A stretch of 64,000 bases of DNA from Glandiceps talaboti (lineage: Eukaryota; Hemichordata; Enteropneusta; Spengelidae): assembly GCF_964340395.1 (NCBI RefSeq), contig NC_135568.1, forward strand, positions 15,981,776 through 16,045,775, in the 5' to 3' direction. Below the pieces are notes generated by a model. That model saw only the letters and a program-made list of their open reading frames with translations. It did not search any database and was not told where the DNA came from. The translations under genes and the position numbers were made by a program. Shown here piece by piece: positions 24,453 to 37,700 of the stretch; position 1 is the first letter of the stretch; each line of letters begins with the position of its first letter.

Positions 24453-24690
24453 CATACATACATACATACATACATACATACGTCCATACGTACGTACGTA
24501 CATACGCACATACGCACGTACTTACATACACACATACGTACGTACGTACTAAAATACACACACATACGTACGTACGTACTCACATACATACATACATACA
24601 TATTTACATTTGTTCACCAAAGGATATGGCGTGCTTTAGCCATTCAGCACTACTGAACAGAACAGTGCTCTGGAAATCGGCGCTGTTTAA
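22847..24690. repeat. Segmental duplicate SD2, copy 2 (interrupted)
   Basis: Matches 17797-18510 in two pieces, 22847-23079 and about 24214-24690, split by the LINE insertion. Includes a CATA/CGTA array at 24425-24600. Confidence 0.85.
23080..24213 (-). mobile_element. 5'-truncated Jockey/CR1-type LINE
   Basis: Minus strand encodes the end of a LINE reverse transcriptase: YLGVTLDRNLTWKSHI, LYNTLIVPHITYCLEIWGNT, LQKKIARLI, then after a frameshift near 23700 NFSVPKVSLSHSQHNIKYAA, WNSLPDYIK and a stop at 23522. A poly-T run at 23083-23092 is the poly(A) tail on the other strand. The SD2 copy without the element defines the empty site. Confidence 0.88.
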
Positions 24691-24719
24691 ATTTGATTGA
24701 TTAATTGATTGATTGATTG

Positions 24720-24720
24720 A

Positions 24721-24751
<31 letters not shown>

Positions 24752-24794
24752 CATACATACATACATACATACGTATATACATATGTACATACAT

Positions 24795-24825
<31 letters not shown>

Positions 24826-25142
24826 TACATACATACATACATACATACATACATACATACGTATATACATATGTACATACACGAACGTACGAACATACTT
24901 GCGTGCGTGCATACGTAGCGAGCGGCCGAGTTTGGCGTACGTACGTACGTACGTACGTACATACATGCATACAGACACACACATACGTACATTCATATAT
25001 ACAGATGAAAGTGTGACAAACAACCTCAGAAAACTTGTTTATTACATGTATATATGTGCTTTATATCCTGGCGGATATGTCGGAGACAGCATCCCCCCGA
25101 CCTAAATACGTACATACGTGCGTCCGTGCGTAGTATACGTAC

Positions 25143-25193
<51 letters not shown>

Positions 25194-25345
25194 TACATAC
25201 ATACATACATACATACATACATACATACGTACGTACGTACGTACGTATGTACATACATACACGAAAATACGTGCGTGCGTGCACACGTAGCGATCGGCCG
25301 AGTGTGGCGTTAACCAGTACGTACATACATGCATGCATACAGACA
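24720..25345. repeat. CATA/CA/TACG microsatellite field
   Basis: Alternating (CATA)n, (CA)n and (TACG)n tracts. Overlapping HTYI/MYVC reading frames on both strands are products of the repeat. Confidence 0.95.
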
Positions 25346-25650
25346 CACATACGTACATTCATATATACAGATAAAAGTGTGACAAACAACTTCAGAAAAC
25401 TTGTTTACTACATGTATATGTGCGTTATATTCTGGGGAAATGTCGGGAAAACTCCCCCGCCATCTTGTTTTCTCACAAGGTATGGGTACACACACACACA
25501 TACACACACATACACATACGTACAATCATTTATACAGGTGAAAGTGTGACAAACATCCATAGAAAACTTGTTTATTACATGTGTATGTGCATTATATACT
25601 GGCGGAAATGTCGGAACCCTCCTCCGCCATATTGTTTTCTTACAAGGTAT
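24990..25650. repeat. Three-copy repeat within the microsatellite field
   Basis: A ~110-130-base unit with GAAAGTGTGACAAAC, AGAAAACTTGTTTA and ACATGTATATGTGC occurs near 25005, 25372 and 25538, separated by microsatellite. Confidence 0.75.
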
Positions 25651-25834
25651 GGTACTTCAAAATTCAAAATTCAGAATTCAAAATTCAGAAAAAAAATGGT
25701 GGAAGGCTCCATCCAATGTATGACAATTAGAGATGTAATAAAAACCCATCTTCCTGCATTAACAAGCCTCTATACAGGAGACAACACCCCCAGAGATGTA
25801 GAGACAGCATCCCCCACCTGCATACGTGCGTACA

Positions 25835-25837
25835 TAC

Positions 25838-25869
<32 letters not shown>

Positions 25870-25872
25870 ATG

Positions 25873-25902
<30 letters not shown>
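25835..25902. repeat. (TG)n/(TATG)n microsatellite
   Basis: TGTG then TATG units, the reverse complement of the nearby CATA arrays. Confidence 0.95.
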
Positions 25903-25904
<2 letters not shown>

Positions 25905-26012
25905 AAATGGAATACCAAAAAACAACAAAAAAACGCAATGGAAAAAAATTAAAAAAAATGGAATGGGGAAAAAAAACCCGCAATGGAAAATGTGAGCCGT
26001 ATCGGCTTTCGT
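25905..26012 (-). repeat. Inverted partial copy of the SD2 core
   Basis: Reverse complement of 24315-24425, including GCCGTATCGGC and TGGAATGGGGAAAAAA. Together the arms flank about 1.5 kb of microsatellite. Confidence 0.75.
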
Positions 26013-26414
26013 AGGACAGAGACAAACATTTCTGCTCTTAGTTCGAATATTTCACTAGCTAATTACAAAACTCCCACACAGTGTTGAAACATATGTATCA
26101 TCAGAGCAAACACGAATTAATCCTTGACATGGGCCAAATTTACACATTCAAGAAATACTGGTATATTTTCAAAATCAATTAAACCCTTTCAAGCCTGAAA
26201 CTAGAAATCTCCCATACAGTGCTGACACATACGTACCATGAGATTCCTCTAAGTAGCCTGTTGATTCTTAACTTCTCAATTAAAACACAGCAAAAGTTGA
26301 CTCACATATTCTTTTCTTCAAAGTTTCTTCATATTTGATTTCAAAAAACTCGTCAATAACATTGTTAAATTTATCTGAAAAACGAAACAACCGTTGTCAT
26401 CATATTCATTCCGA

Positions 26415-26578
26415 CACGTATGCACATCTTCTGTTCACGCCCACGTATGAAATGGTTTAAAAGCAACGTAGGACAGTCGTGAAAACTACACTGAAGTGGT
26501 GTTCGATTTGTTCAACACCAGATATCAGTAGTTGCTAACTCACTACGTATGCTCATAGAATTCTGTGGTAAAACCATT
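26415..26578 (+). promoter_or_regulatory. Conserved 5' flank of gene B
   Basis: CACGTATGCAC, TTCTGTTCACGCCCAC and TATGAAATGGTTTAAAAG precede the start. Gene C has a related stretch at 62102-62225, and both SD1 copies carry it at about 20112-20236 and 28975-29100. TTTAAAAG could act as a TATA-like element. Promoter function is inferred from position and conservation. Confidence 0.4.
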
Positions 26579-27039
26579 ATGACACCTCTAAAACAAATGA
26601 TGTACTATCGTTTAATACTGTACATCTCTTTTATCATGAACGGACTTTTATGTGCTCAAGGTCTTACGGATGAAACAAAGTCGTTTCTTGATAAGTTAGA
26701 GCCGTACGCATCTACCGCTACTGAGATCGTATTCGTGGTTGATAGTTCAAGTAGTATTGGGTCTACAAACTTTAAATGCGAGATCGACTTTGTGAAAGAC
26801 CTATCAACCCAGCTCAGTATTTCAACAACGCATGTACTTCCTGCGCTTGTCACCTATGCCTACACCAGTAAGGTTGTTCGTAACATCGACTACATTAGCA
26901 ACTCAGATGGCAAGAACAAATGTACCTTTGTAGAAGAGGTGAACTCAAGCCCGTATATAGGTGTGTCTGGTACCTATACATTCTATGGACTCCGAGAAGC
27001 TTTAGAGATACTGAAAACATCACGTCAAGATGCCAAAAG
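26579..27039 (+). CDS. Gene B exon 1: signal peptide and first half of VWA
   Basis: Start chosen at MTPLKQ because the same ATG context (ACCATTATG) and MxPLK begin gene C; an upstream in-frame ATG at 26549 is not conserved. Hydrophobic LILYISFIMNGLLCA, likely cut after A26. EIVFVVDSSSSIGS holds the DxSxS part of the metal-ion site (D55). Ends AAAAG/GTACAC, phase 2. Confidence 0.92.
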
Positions 27040-28729
27040 GTACACTTTTAAAATCATTTTTAACCAGAAAGATAACGCTGATCACTGTATTAATGTTTAA
27101 GGGATGGGTAAAACGGAAATACTGCTCGATTTTGTTACAGAACGAGTCCTTGCCAGGTTCGTAGATTTCAAACTGAACTTTTGGAGAAAACATCGGATTA
27201 TTTGACCGAGATGTGCGGGATGGGATTTCTATAGTGAATTTGTAATTAACATGATAATAGGTGCGAGGTTACGTAACAGAGCTGTAGATAACAAGGTTTA
27301 CTTTCTGGTGAAAAACTAAAAAAAAGTCGAGTTCGAAGTATAACTTCGTTATAGGACGTGTCCTATAACTTACGGATAGTTATAGGACATGTCAAAGAAC
27401 ATTTACTTGTAAATATTCGTACACTTTTGGTTAACCTATTTGTTATTTTTTTCGAGGCGCAGCCGATATAATAATTTGTATGCGGACACTTTTTAGTGTA
27501 AATAATCCCCGCCATATATAGTTTGTTCATTGATTTGGCAATGCATATTTGCACAGCGTTGATAACAGAACTACGGATGGGTTAAACGGAAATACTGCTC
27601 AATTAGGGACTGACGTTTTGTTACAGAACGAGTCCTTGCCAAGTTCGTGGATTTCACACCAAACTTTAGGGAGAACATGAGCTTTAATATTTGGCGGAGA
27701 AGTGCGGGATGGGATTTCTATAGTGAAGTTTGTAATTAACATGAAAATGGAAGTTAGGTTATATACCAGAGCTGTAGATAACAAGGTTGACTTTCTGGTG
27801 AAAAACCTAAAAACTCGTCGAATTCGAAGTATAACTTCGTTACAGTACACGTCCTCGGACATTTACTGTTTTTATTAGGACTTTTTTGGTTAGCCGTCTG
27901 TTATTTTGTTCGAGGTGCAGCCTCATGATAGTAAATGTTCTCTGACATCTACTATAACTATCAGTTATTGAAATGTGATTAGTTGAATTTTACAAATCAA
28001 AAGAGGTTATATTGCTATTGACAATCGTAAGCAAATATTTCAATCCACAATCAATTCAATAATTGACGTTTCTGACATCTTTCGTAAAACTGGTGAAGGC
28101 TGAATGTTTCTAATTACAGTGTGGATAAAGTACAAAACTAGTTAATAACACTAGTAAATAATTTTACAGACAAAACCTAGAATTTCCTCTGACAATGTCC
28201 TAAACTAGAGTAACATTACTTGTAAAATTAGATATCAAAAAACACACATGTATGTATTGTATTTTTTGAACGGCTTAGTATGTGAACACTTTATGGATCC
28301 ATATAGCTTAAGCACACGTTTGTTAAAGGGAGACGCCACTCCAGGTAATAATGGTATTTTCATAAACTTTGCGTTCTAGGGAGTTATATTATGATTTCAC
28401 ATCACATACTTTTAGGTCGGTTACCAGGAAACATCATATTGACACAGGTGAAATATCTTACTCACTTTCACCTATACCACACTTCTTGGCAAAGCTCATA
28501 ACTATTCAGTAACCAAATTATGGAATATGTTACCCAACTATGTAAGGCAGACTTCTTGATACATTATTTTCAAACGCAATTATTCGGTAAACTGTAATAA
28601 CTCGTAGTAACTTCGGAGTTTAATTTCTTATTGTTTGTATATCTAGTAAGTTTTAGTAATTTCGATCAGTGTTTAATGTATGTAATTGAATATTACTAAT
28701 GGCAACATTCAAGACTCTTCGTATATGTA

Positions 28730-28772
<43 letters not shown>

Positions 28773-31700
28773 GGCGTGTGTGTGTGTATTGTATTTCGTT
28801 GGTAATTTTGTTTCAGTGGTATTTGAAATTGAAATTATTTGTAGCCTATGATGCATTTTTATCGTTTTTAGTTTTAGTTTAAGAGGTCTCCTTGGGAGAG
28901 CAGCCTCACATTTGAAAGAACTACCCTATTTAAATAAGTTAGATAGATGGATTGTTAAATCGAAGGATGGATGGACATGTATGCATATCTGCTGTTCTCG
29001 ACCACTTATGAAATGGTTTAAAAACCATCGTCGAATAGTTGTAAAACCTACAAGTGGTTTTAGAGGTGTCCAGCACCAGATATTTTAACTATTAGACACT
29101 CGAAAGCAAATATTTCAATCCACGACCAACTCAATAATTGACTTTGAATATCTCATGAATAAGCAAACGATTGTTAAAGGGGAATTTTAGCTTGGATGCC
29201 AGGAAGCACCAAATTCACGCAGGGAAAATATCTTACCAACTTTCACCTATACCACATTTCTTTAAAATGGAGGAGGAGGGAGGGGGGGGGGTAGCTGTAC
29301 CTCCTTTTATATTTTATATTGTTTGTTTTGAAAAATGTTGCTTCGACGCAAAATCAAATAAACTCAAATCAGTCAGAATACCCCTTCTATGATAGTCTGA
29401 CATAGTCATTGAATTTGTTATTGCATAGAACGTGCTATGATAACTGTTGTGGCACCTGAATATGATAGGGAAATATGGTTATAATTACTTTCTATTTGGT
29501 AGGGGAACTCAGATTTGATCTTTACCCAACCGAATGAAAAATATTATGTGTTTTAAATGTTAAGTAAAAGAACAACCTTTATCAAATCCTGGAGCATTAA
29601 AAGGTGATGCTTTACGCATTGATCAGAAGCCTGTGGCAATGCAACTAGTTTTACGAGTACACGCTCTCATTGCACATTACTTTATCAGGTCAAATATACC
29701 ACTATCGTAGTAATATTTCTAGTTGTAATATATCGTTACCGGTATATCTTAACAGGGTGTAGGCGTTTTCTATTTTGCTACCTTAGGCCTGAAAAAATAA
29801 AAAAGCTGTCCCGACCTACTATACCCATATTTTTAACATTTCAATTTTTTTGATGGGCTTTGTATCCTCATGGTAGCTTTAGCATGTCAGTAAAACGCAC
29901 TTTTTTTTCAAAATTAAGGGGATTTTTTTTTTATATTTTCGGAATAATACACCTGACCATATACATTTGAGTCACTTACAAGTTATATACACATCATGAC
30001 CATTGAAACAAAAGTTGGCATGAGACACTGATATAGCATGTAATATCTTATACAGTGGTTTGCTTGGCTGTGATGATGCATACAAGAGTGAATTGAAATT
30101 AAACTAAGCTATTGCATATCCAACGTACACGAAAAGGAATGAGCAATACTTTACGACCATGGGAAGGGGCCGAGCAGTTATTGGGCCATCAACATTCTGA
30201 GAGTTTAAAAGTCTTGTAATGTTTTGCTTTTTATTTGTGATTTTATTGGAGACAAATTAAACTTCAGATGTCATTTACCAAGAGCACATGAGCAAAATAT
30301 ATTTCAGCTTTGCCACAACAAAACACACTTCATAGCCAGATAACATGTACTGCATTGTAAAATTGTCTCAATGTTCAAGCATTGTAAGGCATTAGATTAC
30401 GTCTATGAACAGTTTCCGTAATTTCGTAGCTCGGCTCACAACCATTGTGGCCGAGTCTTCGATTGCCTTTTTCCCTTGTCTTACCAATACCGATATTGCG
30501 TGTTTTTAATCGTTCTCTTGCTGACAATGCGGTAACGTTATCGTCGTATTGTGGTGAAATTCAACTATGATTGACCGTGGTTTGTTTCCCCGACGAGCAC
30601 TGACACGATGAGCCGTAACGATATCGCGTTTGACCCAAATTTTCCTCATTGCAGTTTTATTGAGAACAAATTTAAGTTCTTAGAAATCACGCGTTCTGAA
30701 GACAGTGATATAATCCAAAAACTCGCTGTTTTTCTTTACCATGCACTACCCTTGAGAAAAGAAGTAAATGAGATTGTGACATTTTATCAGATTATGTATG
30801 AATTTCCTTTGTATTTTGGGCCGATGGCCATTAAATCATATTGAGTACAATAAATTTAAAGTGACCATGACATAATAAGTTAATTTTGTCTGTGGTTTGA
30901 TATTTCATGCCTCTAAGTGGCCCCCTACATTGCCCAAATTTCAAAAAGGTTTTCATCTTTGGAGGTGTCTCCTCCCAAACAATAGCAATCACGGTGATAA
31001 TAGTCCTTCTCCCAAAACATGATTGCGGATGGCTGGCTGAGTATCTCCCGCAGCCTGTATAGGTTAGAGCTCATTATGAGACATCTCCCCATGCATGTGA
31101 AATCCACATCCTTTGTAGAGTTATCTCGTTTGAACTGTTATTGTAGTTGGTTATCACTGCTACATGTGACAATAAAGTTATTAAACTCATTAAAGATACC
31201 TTATTTCATCATTTCACAAAGAAGTTGTGTCAGATATTTAGTTTGTGAACAAAACACGGATGCATTGTACTCCTGCAATACATGTGTTATGGTTGGTCTC
31301 TCAGTAGACAATTTCCGTGTAGTAATTCGCAAAATATCATGATCATTAGATGTGACCTCCACAGCATTGTACATGTATCATATTGATAGCTAAATGGCAT
31401 TTCAGAAATAAGATTTGAATTAAAATGTCTATGTTTTGACACGAACAGACAATCATTTCTCAAATCCTAGTGCACGAAAAAGTGACGCTTTACGGATGGA
31501 CCCTAGTCTTACTCCAAAAGAAGTCTGTTGCAATGCCCCTAGTTTTAGGACTACACGCTCTCATTGGTTCTCATATTACTTTATCAGGTCAAATGTGCCA
31601 TGCTCGTAGTAATGATTTATAGGTGCAGTGTGTCGTTACCGGTATATTTCCACAGGGTGTAGGCGTATTCTATTTTGCTGTAATCACTCAGTTTTGCCTA

Positions 31701-34700
31701 GCGCCCTCAATCGCCAAGGACTCGTTCGACCAAGGTTACTAACCCTCATCACCGTTGATGGCTCACTTCCAGTCCGTCTGTCTGTCTGTCTGTCTGGCTG
31801 TCTGTCTGTCTGTCTGTCTGCCGGTCTACCTGCCTGCCTACCTACCTACCTACCTACCTACCTACCTACCTGTGCCTGCCAGTCTGTCTGTCTGTCTGTC
31901 TGGTCAGGGACATTATATCTCAGGAACTGCATGATGTGATGATGCATACAAGAGTGAATTGAAATTAAACTAAGCTATTGCATATCCAACGTACACGAAA
32001 AGGAATGAGCAATACTTTACGACCATGGGAAGGGGCCGAGCAGTTATTGGGCCATCAACATTCTGAGAGTCTTGTAATGTTTTGCTTTTTATTTGTGATT
32101 TTATTGGAGACAAATTAAACTTCAGATGTCATTTACCAAGAGCACATGAGCAAAATATATTTCAGCTTTGCCACAACAAAACACACTTCATAGCCAGATA
32201 ACATGTACTGCATTGTAAAATTGTCTCAATGTTCAAGCATTGTAAGGCATTAGATTACGTCTATGAACAGTTTCCGTAATTTCGTAGCTCGGCTCACAAC
32301 CATTGTGGCCGAGTCTTCGATTGCCTTTTTCCCTTGTCTTACCAATACCGATATTGCGTGTTTTTAATCGTTCTCTTGCTGACAATGCGGTAACGTTATC
32401 GTCGTATTGTGGTGAAATTCAACTATGATTGACCGTGGTTTGTTTCCCCGACGAGCACTGACACGATGAGCCGTAACGATATCGCGTTTGACCCAAATTT
32501 TCCTCATTGCAGTTTTATTGAGAACAAATTTAAGTTCTTAGAAATCACGCGTTCTGAAGACAGTGATATAATCCAAAAACTCGCTGTTTTTCTTTACCAT
32601 GCACTACACTTGAGAAAAGAAGTAAATGAGAATGTGACATTTTATCAGATTATGTATGAATTTCCTTTGTATTTTGGGCCGATGGCCATTAAATCATATT
32701 GAGTACAATAAATTTAAAGTGACCATGACATAATAAGTTAATTTTGTCTGTGGTTTGATATTTCATGCCTCTAAGTGGCCCCCTACATTGCCCAAATTTC
32801 AAAAAGGTTTTCATCTTTGGAGGTGTCTCCTCCCAAACAGTAGCAATCACGGTGATAATAGTCCTTCTCCCAAAACATGATTGCGGGTGGCTGGCTGAGT
32901 ATCTCCCTCAGTAGGTTAGAGCTCATTATGAGACATCTCCCCATGCATGTGAAATCCACATCCTTTGTAGAGTTATCTCGTTTGAACTGTTATTGTAGTT
33001 GGTTATCACTGCTACATGTGACAATAAAGTTATTAAACTCATTAAAGATACCTTATTTCATCATTTCACAAAGAAGTTGTGTCAGATATTTAGTTTGTGA
33101 ACAAAACACGGATGCATTGTACTCCTGCAATACATGTGTTATGATTGGTCTCTCAGTAGACAATTTCCGTGTAGTAATTCGCAAAATATCATGATCATTA
33201 GATGTGACCTCCACAGCATTGTACATGTATCATATTGATAGCTAAATGGCATTTCAGAAATAAGATTTGAATTAAAATGTCTATGTTTTGACACGAACAG
33301 ACAATCATTTCTCAAATCCTAGTGCACGAAAAAGTGACGCTTTACGGATGGACCCTAGTCTTACTCCAATAGAAGTCTGTTGCAATGCCCCTAGTTTTAG
33401 GACTACACGCTCTCATTGGTTCTCATATTACTTTATCAGGTCAAATGTGCCATGCTCGTAGTAATGATTTATAGGTGCAGTGTGTCGTTACCGGTATATT
33501 TCCACAGGGTGTAGGCGTATTCTATTTTGCTGTAATCACTCAGTTTTGCCTAGCGCCCTCAATCGCCAAGGACTCGTTCGACCGAGGTTACTAACCCTCA
33601 TCACCGTTGATGGCTCACTTCCTGCCCGTCTGTCTGTCTGTCTGTCTGGCTGTCTGTCTGTCTGTCTGTCTGCCGGTCTACCTGCCTGCCTACCTACCTA
33701 CCTACCTACCTACCTGTGCCTGCCAGTCTGTCTGTCTGTCTGTCTGGTCAGGGACATTATATCTCAGGAACTGCAGCATCATATTATAATAAAGGTTTGC
33801 TTGTTTGCTATATATCTTCTTCATGGCCATGGCAAAAACCAATTAGATTTTGTAAACATCCTACGAAACTAATGGGCCATTTGAATAATAAACGATTTTC
33901 AGTAAGGATGATTCAAAATACATATAAAATACAATACCAAAACACACGCGTCTTTTAAAACTCGTTGTTGTTGCTTTTTTTATTTAAATGAGTTATTTGC
34001 ATAATTAATGATACAAGATTTAAATTTCATATAATTTGGTACATGCAAAGGACACGTTTCTGATAGCTTGGTGTACCTTTTTAATTTCAGTGATAAAAGT
34101 CACTTCTATAACTAACAATTTTCGATAATTAGGAGGTATCTTAACCATAAAAGTTCGATTCCTATAACTTGGTGAATACATTGACTATCACAAAAAGGCC
34201 CATGTCCCTTTTGTCTTAACAATACATGTTTAACATTCCTATAATTTGGTATATATGTTGACAATAAAAGATATAAAAACAACATGTTTTTACGGAAGGC
34301 ATTCACCTTACATCTGGTCCTTACATATTTGCACACTTGACTTATCATTTCATTTTACTGCAGGCTTATAATACTCTTGACTAATGGAAGAGGAGGAGTG
34401 TGTCCAAGAAGATTTCGTGCTGTGCTAGACGAACTCAAAAGAGAAAATATAGATACATTTGCTGTAACTTTAGGCTATCTAAATCGGCCTAGACTTGAGG
34501 AAATTGCTACAAAAGAAAACATCTTCAGCTTAAACCAAATATCCGGAGACATTGCAAACCTAGCCAGAGACACCACGGATGGTAAGTAGAAGCACAAATA
34601 TATATGTATATATACACATACCATATACGGTGCATTATATTGTGATATATATGTAATATTATTTTAAAAGAGTTTGGAAATCAGTTTTATACTAGGGCTG

Positions 34701-37700
34701 CAGCCTACAGATGTATGAATGATACATGAATATATAGGTTTTCAAATATCTCCTATCCACCTTCGAAATTCCTATTCTATCTGTCGACAAATAGATTAAT
34801 TGCGTGTAGGTGTTATTATTGTACTGCTGATTTTTGTACTACCTATTTATGATTCTACATTTTTTAGCTATTCGTAAAACCTTAAAACACAATAATCATT
34901 ACAGATAGAACTATGACAATGATAATATAATAATAAATATAGAAATACTATTGTTATTATAATTTAGTCTTATTTTATAAACTCTCAATGTCGTCATCAT
35001 TCCATCAGATTCCTCAACGCTGCAATTATTACCTGGAAGTGACGCATGTGATTGTGATTCCAAATCGACTTGTGCCTGTGGTACTAGAAGGGGTGTGTAT
35101 ATGTGTGCATGTGACCCTGGTTACAAAGTAGGCACTAGTAGATGCTGTGGTAAGAAATATTTTGAAACTTAAAAACTCAGATACTCGGTACCGTTTGCAA
35201 TGTGTTATATAGTGGGTCTGTCTATCTATCTGCTAGATCCTTGGACTATTTCGCTTATTTTTAAAGCGACTGGGGGCGCTAGCCTGATGGTACTCTGACC
35301 GTGCCAGATCTAGAGGTACTGCCATCACCTTACCACTTTATTTTCCAGCCTTTTGAAGTGCAGATCAGAAGTAGATAAGTATTGAGGTTGTTTGGCCAGC
35401 CTATAAATAGAAAGACACGACCAAAGACGTCATTTTTAATGACAAGAATATTTGACCCTTCACATACAAATTAGGTAATATTCAGTATTTTTGGACTACA
35501 AGCCCAGATAATATACTTACCGATTGATTGGTTATGTTCTGTAGAAGATGTTAGATGATTATTTATCAAAGGAATTGGCTTTGTCCTATGGTACCAGGTG
35601 TTATGTACTTATGAACAAGTCACTTTTGGTCAAGATTATCTACGATTAGATTTTTTTTTTTTCATATGTGAATGTCTAGTTCAGGTAGTTATGTTTTCAG
35701 TTGTTTTCCGTATGCTCTCTGTGTTTCTGATCATCAGATATACAACCATTACAGTAACAGAATGGAAGAACAATTTTATATTGTCTTTTTAAGTTGATGT
35801 CAATTACTGCATCCTCATCCACTAATTCTTGCGAGACATCATAATTTTCGCGATTTTATTTTTTATTTTGTCGAATACGTGGAAAAGAGTTTAGGGTCGG
35901 CGTGACAAAAACTAGGTGGGGTCTGGTAACCGGAACAAAACAATTTGTTTAGGCATAATACACCATTTTAATGCCCTTTTTAATTTTAGTTTAGTTGTTT
36001 ATACACATACATACATACATACATACATACATACATACATACATACATACATAAATTCATACATACAAACAAACATATATATACATACACACACATGCAT
36101 ACATACATACATACACACAGACAGACAGACAGACAGACATACATACATACACGCGCAAATAAAAACAACAAACACATAATACCAGTCAATAAATGACCAG
36201 AGCTAAATACTATTGTAGTTGGCAGACGTACATTTATTACAATTCCAAACAAAGTGAGTGTAGCTAAATTAATCACAGATGCATAACCTAATTTCAGTTC
36301 AAATGCGGAAGTAATGTGAACCTTGCGAATTCTGCTCTCAGGAGAGAATGTTTTTGGAAGTCTCCCTTCTCCTTGAGTAGGATTTTGATTAAATGTGTGA
36401 ATACAGGTGTTCGTGTATAAATCTGCCGCCAGCTCCACTTTAAATTTAACAAATAGTCCCATGCACTTATTTGTTTAGTATCACGAGTCCCAAAAACTGT
36501 TTATTGTATATGTCCAGTGAAGTGTAGCTGTATTTATTTATTTTCTTTATTCATTTATTCAAAACAGCATGTCCAGTTAATACCTACAGCGAAGTTTATA
36601 ATGCAGTTCAATGTACAGCATGCCCTGACAATTCAGAAACAAGTAACATCGCAAGCACATCCATAGATCAGTGTAAATGCATAGCTGGCTACCAAATGTC
36701 TGGCGGGGAATGTGTGCCTGGTAAGACGACTATATTATATTTTCATATTTCACACATATTTAAAGGAATGAATACAGACCTAATTCGTGTTCTGATATAT
36801 TTGCCTCCCTTACCCGAGTGTTAAGATAAAGTGAAGTTCCATTGCATTTGATGAAATTAAATTTACAATTCGGACAAAAACATTCGTTTGAACGAGGGCG
36901 ATTATATTCTTTTCCTGTCCTGTTTGATGTCATACAGCTGAATATTCGGACGTATTCATGTGATGTACATACATATAGAATTTAGAACTCATGGAATATT
37001 ACAAAATGTCTTGTCAAACACTTCATATTTCGCTTTGATATTTCTTCTCAGGTATACTTAGCTGATTGGTTTTTGGTTAATAATTAGGTAGTTGCTTTTT
37101 AGAAATGATAACACATATTTAAGCTACAACGCCACTAGCACATATTTTATGTGTTCTATCCTTAAAGATCAAAATCAGAGCATGTTAGTTTGATAATATG
37201 CATCCACACTTTTTTCCCCCCAGTTTCTTGTGGTACACCACCTGAGGGAACATACGCAACTCTAACACCTTCGTGTTCGGCACCTTATTTACCCGGGGAA
37301 ACCTGTACATATAGCTGTACTCCTGGTTATCTTACAAGTGATGGGTCAAGTACAGTTGACATTACATGTGATGATGGGACCTGGAGTGCTAGTAGTGTTA
37401 TATGTATTGGTAAGTGATTTGTTTTTCAATTGAGTATAATGGTGTTAAAATGTGGAATGCTGGCTTATGTCCTAATAACCTTCATATGTGTGTGTGTGTG
37501 TGTGTACATGTGTGTGTGTGTGATTCATTACGAAAATCAACAAACTCCAAAAAAAACATATGCACGTTATTATATATGTGTCGAATTATATAAAATCTGA
37601 CGATTCCATTCTTAAGATATCGCATATTTATTGATATTGTTAATTATACAAATCACTCTTTATTACTAAAGAGTATACCAACAAGCTTTTTATTGCATGT

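Larger units (their letters stand above)
30070..31934. repeat. 1.86-kb tandem duplication, unit 1
   Basis: Begins TGTGATGATGCATACAAGAG and ends in CTCAGGAACTGCATGA, directly abutting unit 2. The units are almost identical, so the duplication is recent. Confidence 0.92.

Noticed and set aside
24720-25345. Possible CRISPR-like array
   Set aside because: Repeats are plain tetranucleotide tracts without unique spacers, and the genome is eukaryotic.
26549-26578. Upstream ATG extending gene B by ten residues
   Set aside because: Not conserved in gene C, and the ATG at 26579 has the matching context and directly precedes the signal peptide.
27330-27345. loxP-like half site (ATAACTTCGTTA)
   Set aside because: Only a partial match, without the second arm or the 8-base spacer; it is part of a local repeat hairpin.
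36200-36465. Minus-strand coding exon in intron 3
   Set aside because: An open frame with some protein-like composition but no recognisable motif, conserved copy or splice partner.
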